DNA of 64,000 nucleotides from Gallionella sp. (GTDB taxonomy: Bacteria > Pseudomonadota > Gammaproteobacteria > Burkholderiales > Gallionellaceae), in the NCBI GenBank assembly GCA_028689145.1, contig JAQTWT010000003.1:1-64000 (forward strand), given 5' to 3'. Below, piece by piece: positions 63,209-64,000 of this stretch; positions within the stretch are counted from its first letter, which is position 1; each line of letters opens with the position of its first letter. The notes under the pieces were generated by a model. That model ran no database searches, was not told the DNA's origin, and saw only the letters and a list, made by a program, of their open reading frames with translations. A program made the position numbers and the translations under genes.

Positions 63209-63349
63209 CCCAGGTAATCTATTATCTACAACATCCCCTCCCCCTTGCAGGGGGAGGGCTAGGGAGGGGGTAGAAACGTCTACACTTCACCACCTCTACC
63301 CCCATCCTAACCTTCCCCCTGCAAGGGGGAAGGGACAATTCGGTTCTAA
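63209..63349. repeat. MITE-like repeat, copy B
   Basis: Inverse orientation to copy A at 48065. Read on the minus strand it starts TTAGAACCGAATTG, has the same two C-rich/G-rich palindromic blocks and ends TTGTAGATAATAGATTACC. 141 bases, about 15 shorter than copy A because of an internal deletion or insertion. Fills most of the gap 63158-63393; nothing else is seen there. Confidence 0.85.
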
Positions 63350-63393
63350 GGAACCTTTTGGGGTAATAAATCAAAGCGCGATAAATTACTCAC

Positions 63394-64000
63394 CTACAGT
63401 AGAACCCTCTCAATGCCGCCGTTATTTGCCTTTGCTACATAGTCCGCCAACCAGTTCTCACCGAGCAGATACTTGGCCATTTCAACCACGATATAGTCGG
63501 GCGCGGTGTCGCAATCCTCGTTGTAGCGCGACAGCCCCTGATTACAGGCAGGGCAGGAAGTGAGTATTTTGATTTTGCCGGCATAGCCGTCGGCGCGCAG
63601 CGAGTTTACCCCTTTGCGCAGCTCCTCTTCCTTGCGGAAACGCACCTGCGTGGCAATGTGCGGCAGCGTCACGCCGAAGCTGCCCGCTTCGCCGCAGCAG
63701 CGGTCATTGAGCGGTACAGTTACGCCCATCAGCTCGCTTGCCACCTTGAGCGGCTGGTGGGTTTTCATCGGCGAGTGGCACGGGTCGTGAAGCATATAGC
63801 GCAACCCGGTGGGAGTTTGCAGTTTCACGCCTTTTTCCAGCAGGTATTCGTGGATATCCAGCAGGCGGCAGCCGGGAAAGATTTTCTCGAACTGATATTT
63901 CAGCAATTGATCCAGACAGGTGCCGCACGACACGATCACCGTCTTGATGTCGAGATAGTTCAGCGTGTTGGCCACACGGTGGAACAGCACGCGGTTGTCG
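63394..64000 (-). CDS. Fe-S oxidoreductase with CCG domains, C-terminal part (truncated by window end)
   Basis: The reading frame is open to the right edge; the track's start at 63990 is an internal GTG, so the true N-terminus lies beyond 64000. About 200 residues are visible: VSCGTCLDQLLKYQF, MLHDPCHSPMKTHQ, DRCCGEAGSFGVTLPH and LTSCPACNQGLSRY, the cysteine motifs of the heterodisulfide-reductase/GlcF CCG domain. Likely the C-terminal part of a large FAD-linked oxidase/Fe-S protein of the D-lactate or glycolate dehydrogenase type, but only the CCG part can be confirmed here. Confidence 0.8.
   Translation of the reverse strand, partial: DNRVLFHRVANTLNYLDIKTVIVSCGTCLDQLLKYQFEKIFPGCRLLDIHEYLLEKGVKLQTPTGLRYMLHDPCHSPMKTHQPLKVASELMGVTVPLNDRCCGEAGSFGVTLPHIATQVRFRKEEELRKGVNSLRADGYAGKIKILTSCPACNQGLSRYNEDCDTAPDYIVVEMAKYLLGENWLADYVAKANNGGIERVLL

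Overview
The window looks like a chromosomal segment of a motile, piliated betaproteobacterium, most likely from the Nitrosomonadales/Gallionellaceae side of the class. That placement is inferred from gene order: rpsP-rimM-trmD-rplS, lysM-dprA-smg-topA divergent from def-fmt-rsmB-DUF4390-ntrY-ntrX, and fimT-pilV-pilW-pilX-pilY1-pilE are arrangements typical of betaproteobacteria. No 16S gene, tRNA or CRISPR array was seen, and all family calls were made by eye from the protein sequences.

Layout. (1) 1-138: the edge of an IS200/IS605-like element (start of a transposase plus a terminal hairpin). (2) 139-15658, all on the minus strand: flagellin (fliC) followed by a tightly packed glycan operon, pseB-pseC-pseF-methylase-PIG-L deacetylase-pseG-pseI-hexapeptide acyltransferase-DegT aminotransferase-wbqC-tylF-like methyltransferase-methyltransferase, then two tandem TPR-glycosyltransferases resembling the flagellin glycosyltransferase FlmG. 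Together these probably make and attach a modified nonulosonic acid to flagellin; no GNAT-type PseH is present. (3) 16358-23670: the minor pilin/PilY1 operon of the type IV pilus, with a strong hairpin between pilY1 and pilE. (4) 23795-39223: housekeeping genes for ribosome and tRNA modification, DNA repair, recombination, topology, protein maturation and an NtrY/NtrX pair whose regulator lacks the AAA+ domain.

(5) 39167-42278 is the accessory hot spot. A BrnT/CopG-like toxin-antitoxin pair is bracketed by a 62-bp duplication of the 3' end of ntrX. Two integron-type attC sites, both on the minus strand and sharing sequence and the extrahelical-base architecture, occur at 39327-39389 and 41584-41643; the first encodes the C-terminal tail of the antitoxin. 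Small cassette-like genes (a two-helix membrane protein, a DUF1508 protein, an unknown acidic protein) sit around the second, inside a 20-bp inverted repeat. No integron integrase is visible, so this looks like a CALIN-type remnant. A GGDEF response regulator lies between the two parts.

(6) 42279-49121: glmU, glmS, an orphan ParA ATPase, ubiB and a Tim44-domain protein, with a roughly 150-bp MITE-like element between the last two. (7) 49528-61313: a TonB-dependent receptor, a FitAB (VapBC-type) toxin-antitoxin pair, an orphan family-5 solute-binding lipoprotein, a PAS histidine kinase with a NarL-type regulator, a lone receiver, CheW and a chemoreceptor. (8) 61517-64000: a conserved protein of unknown function, a second copy of the MITE-like element, and the C-terminal part of an iron-sulfur CCG-domain oxidoreductase cut by the window end.
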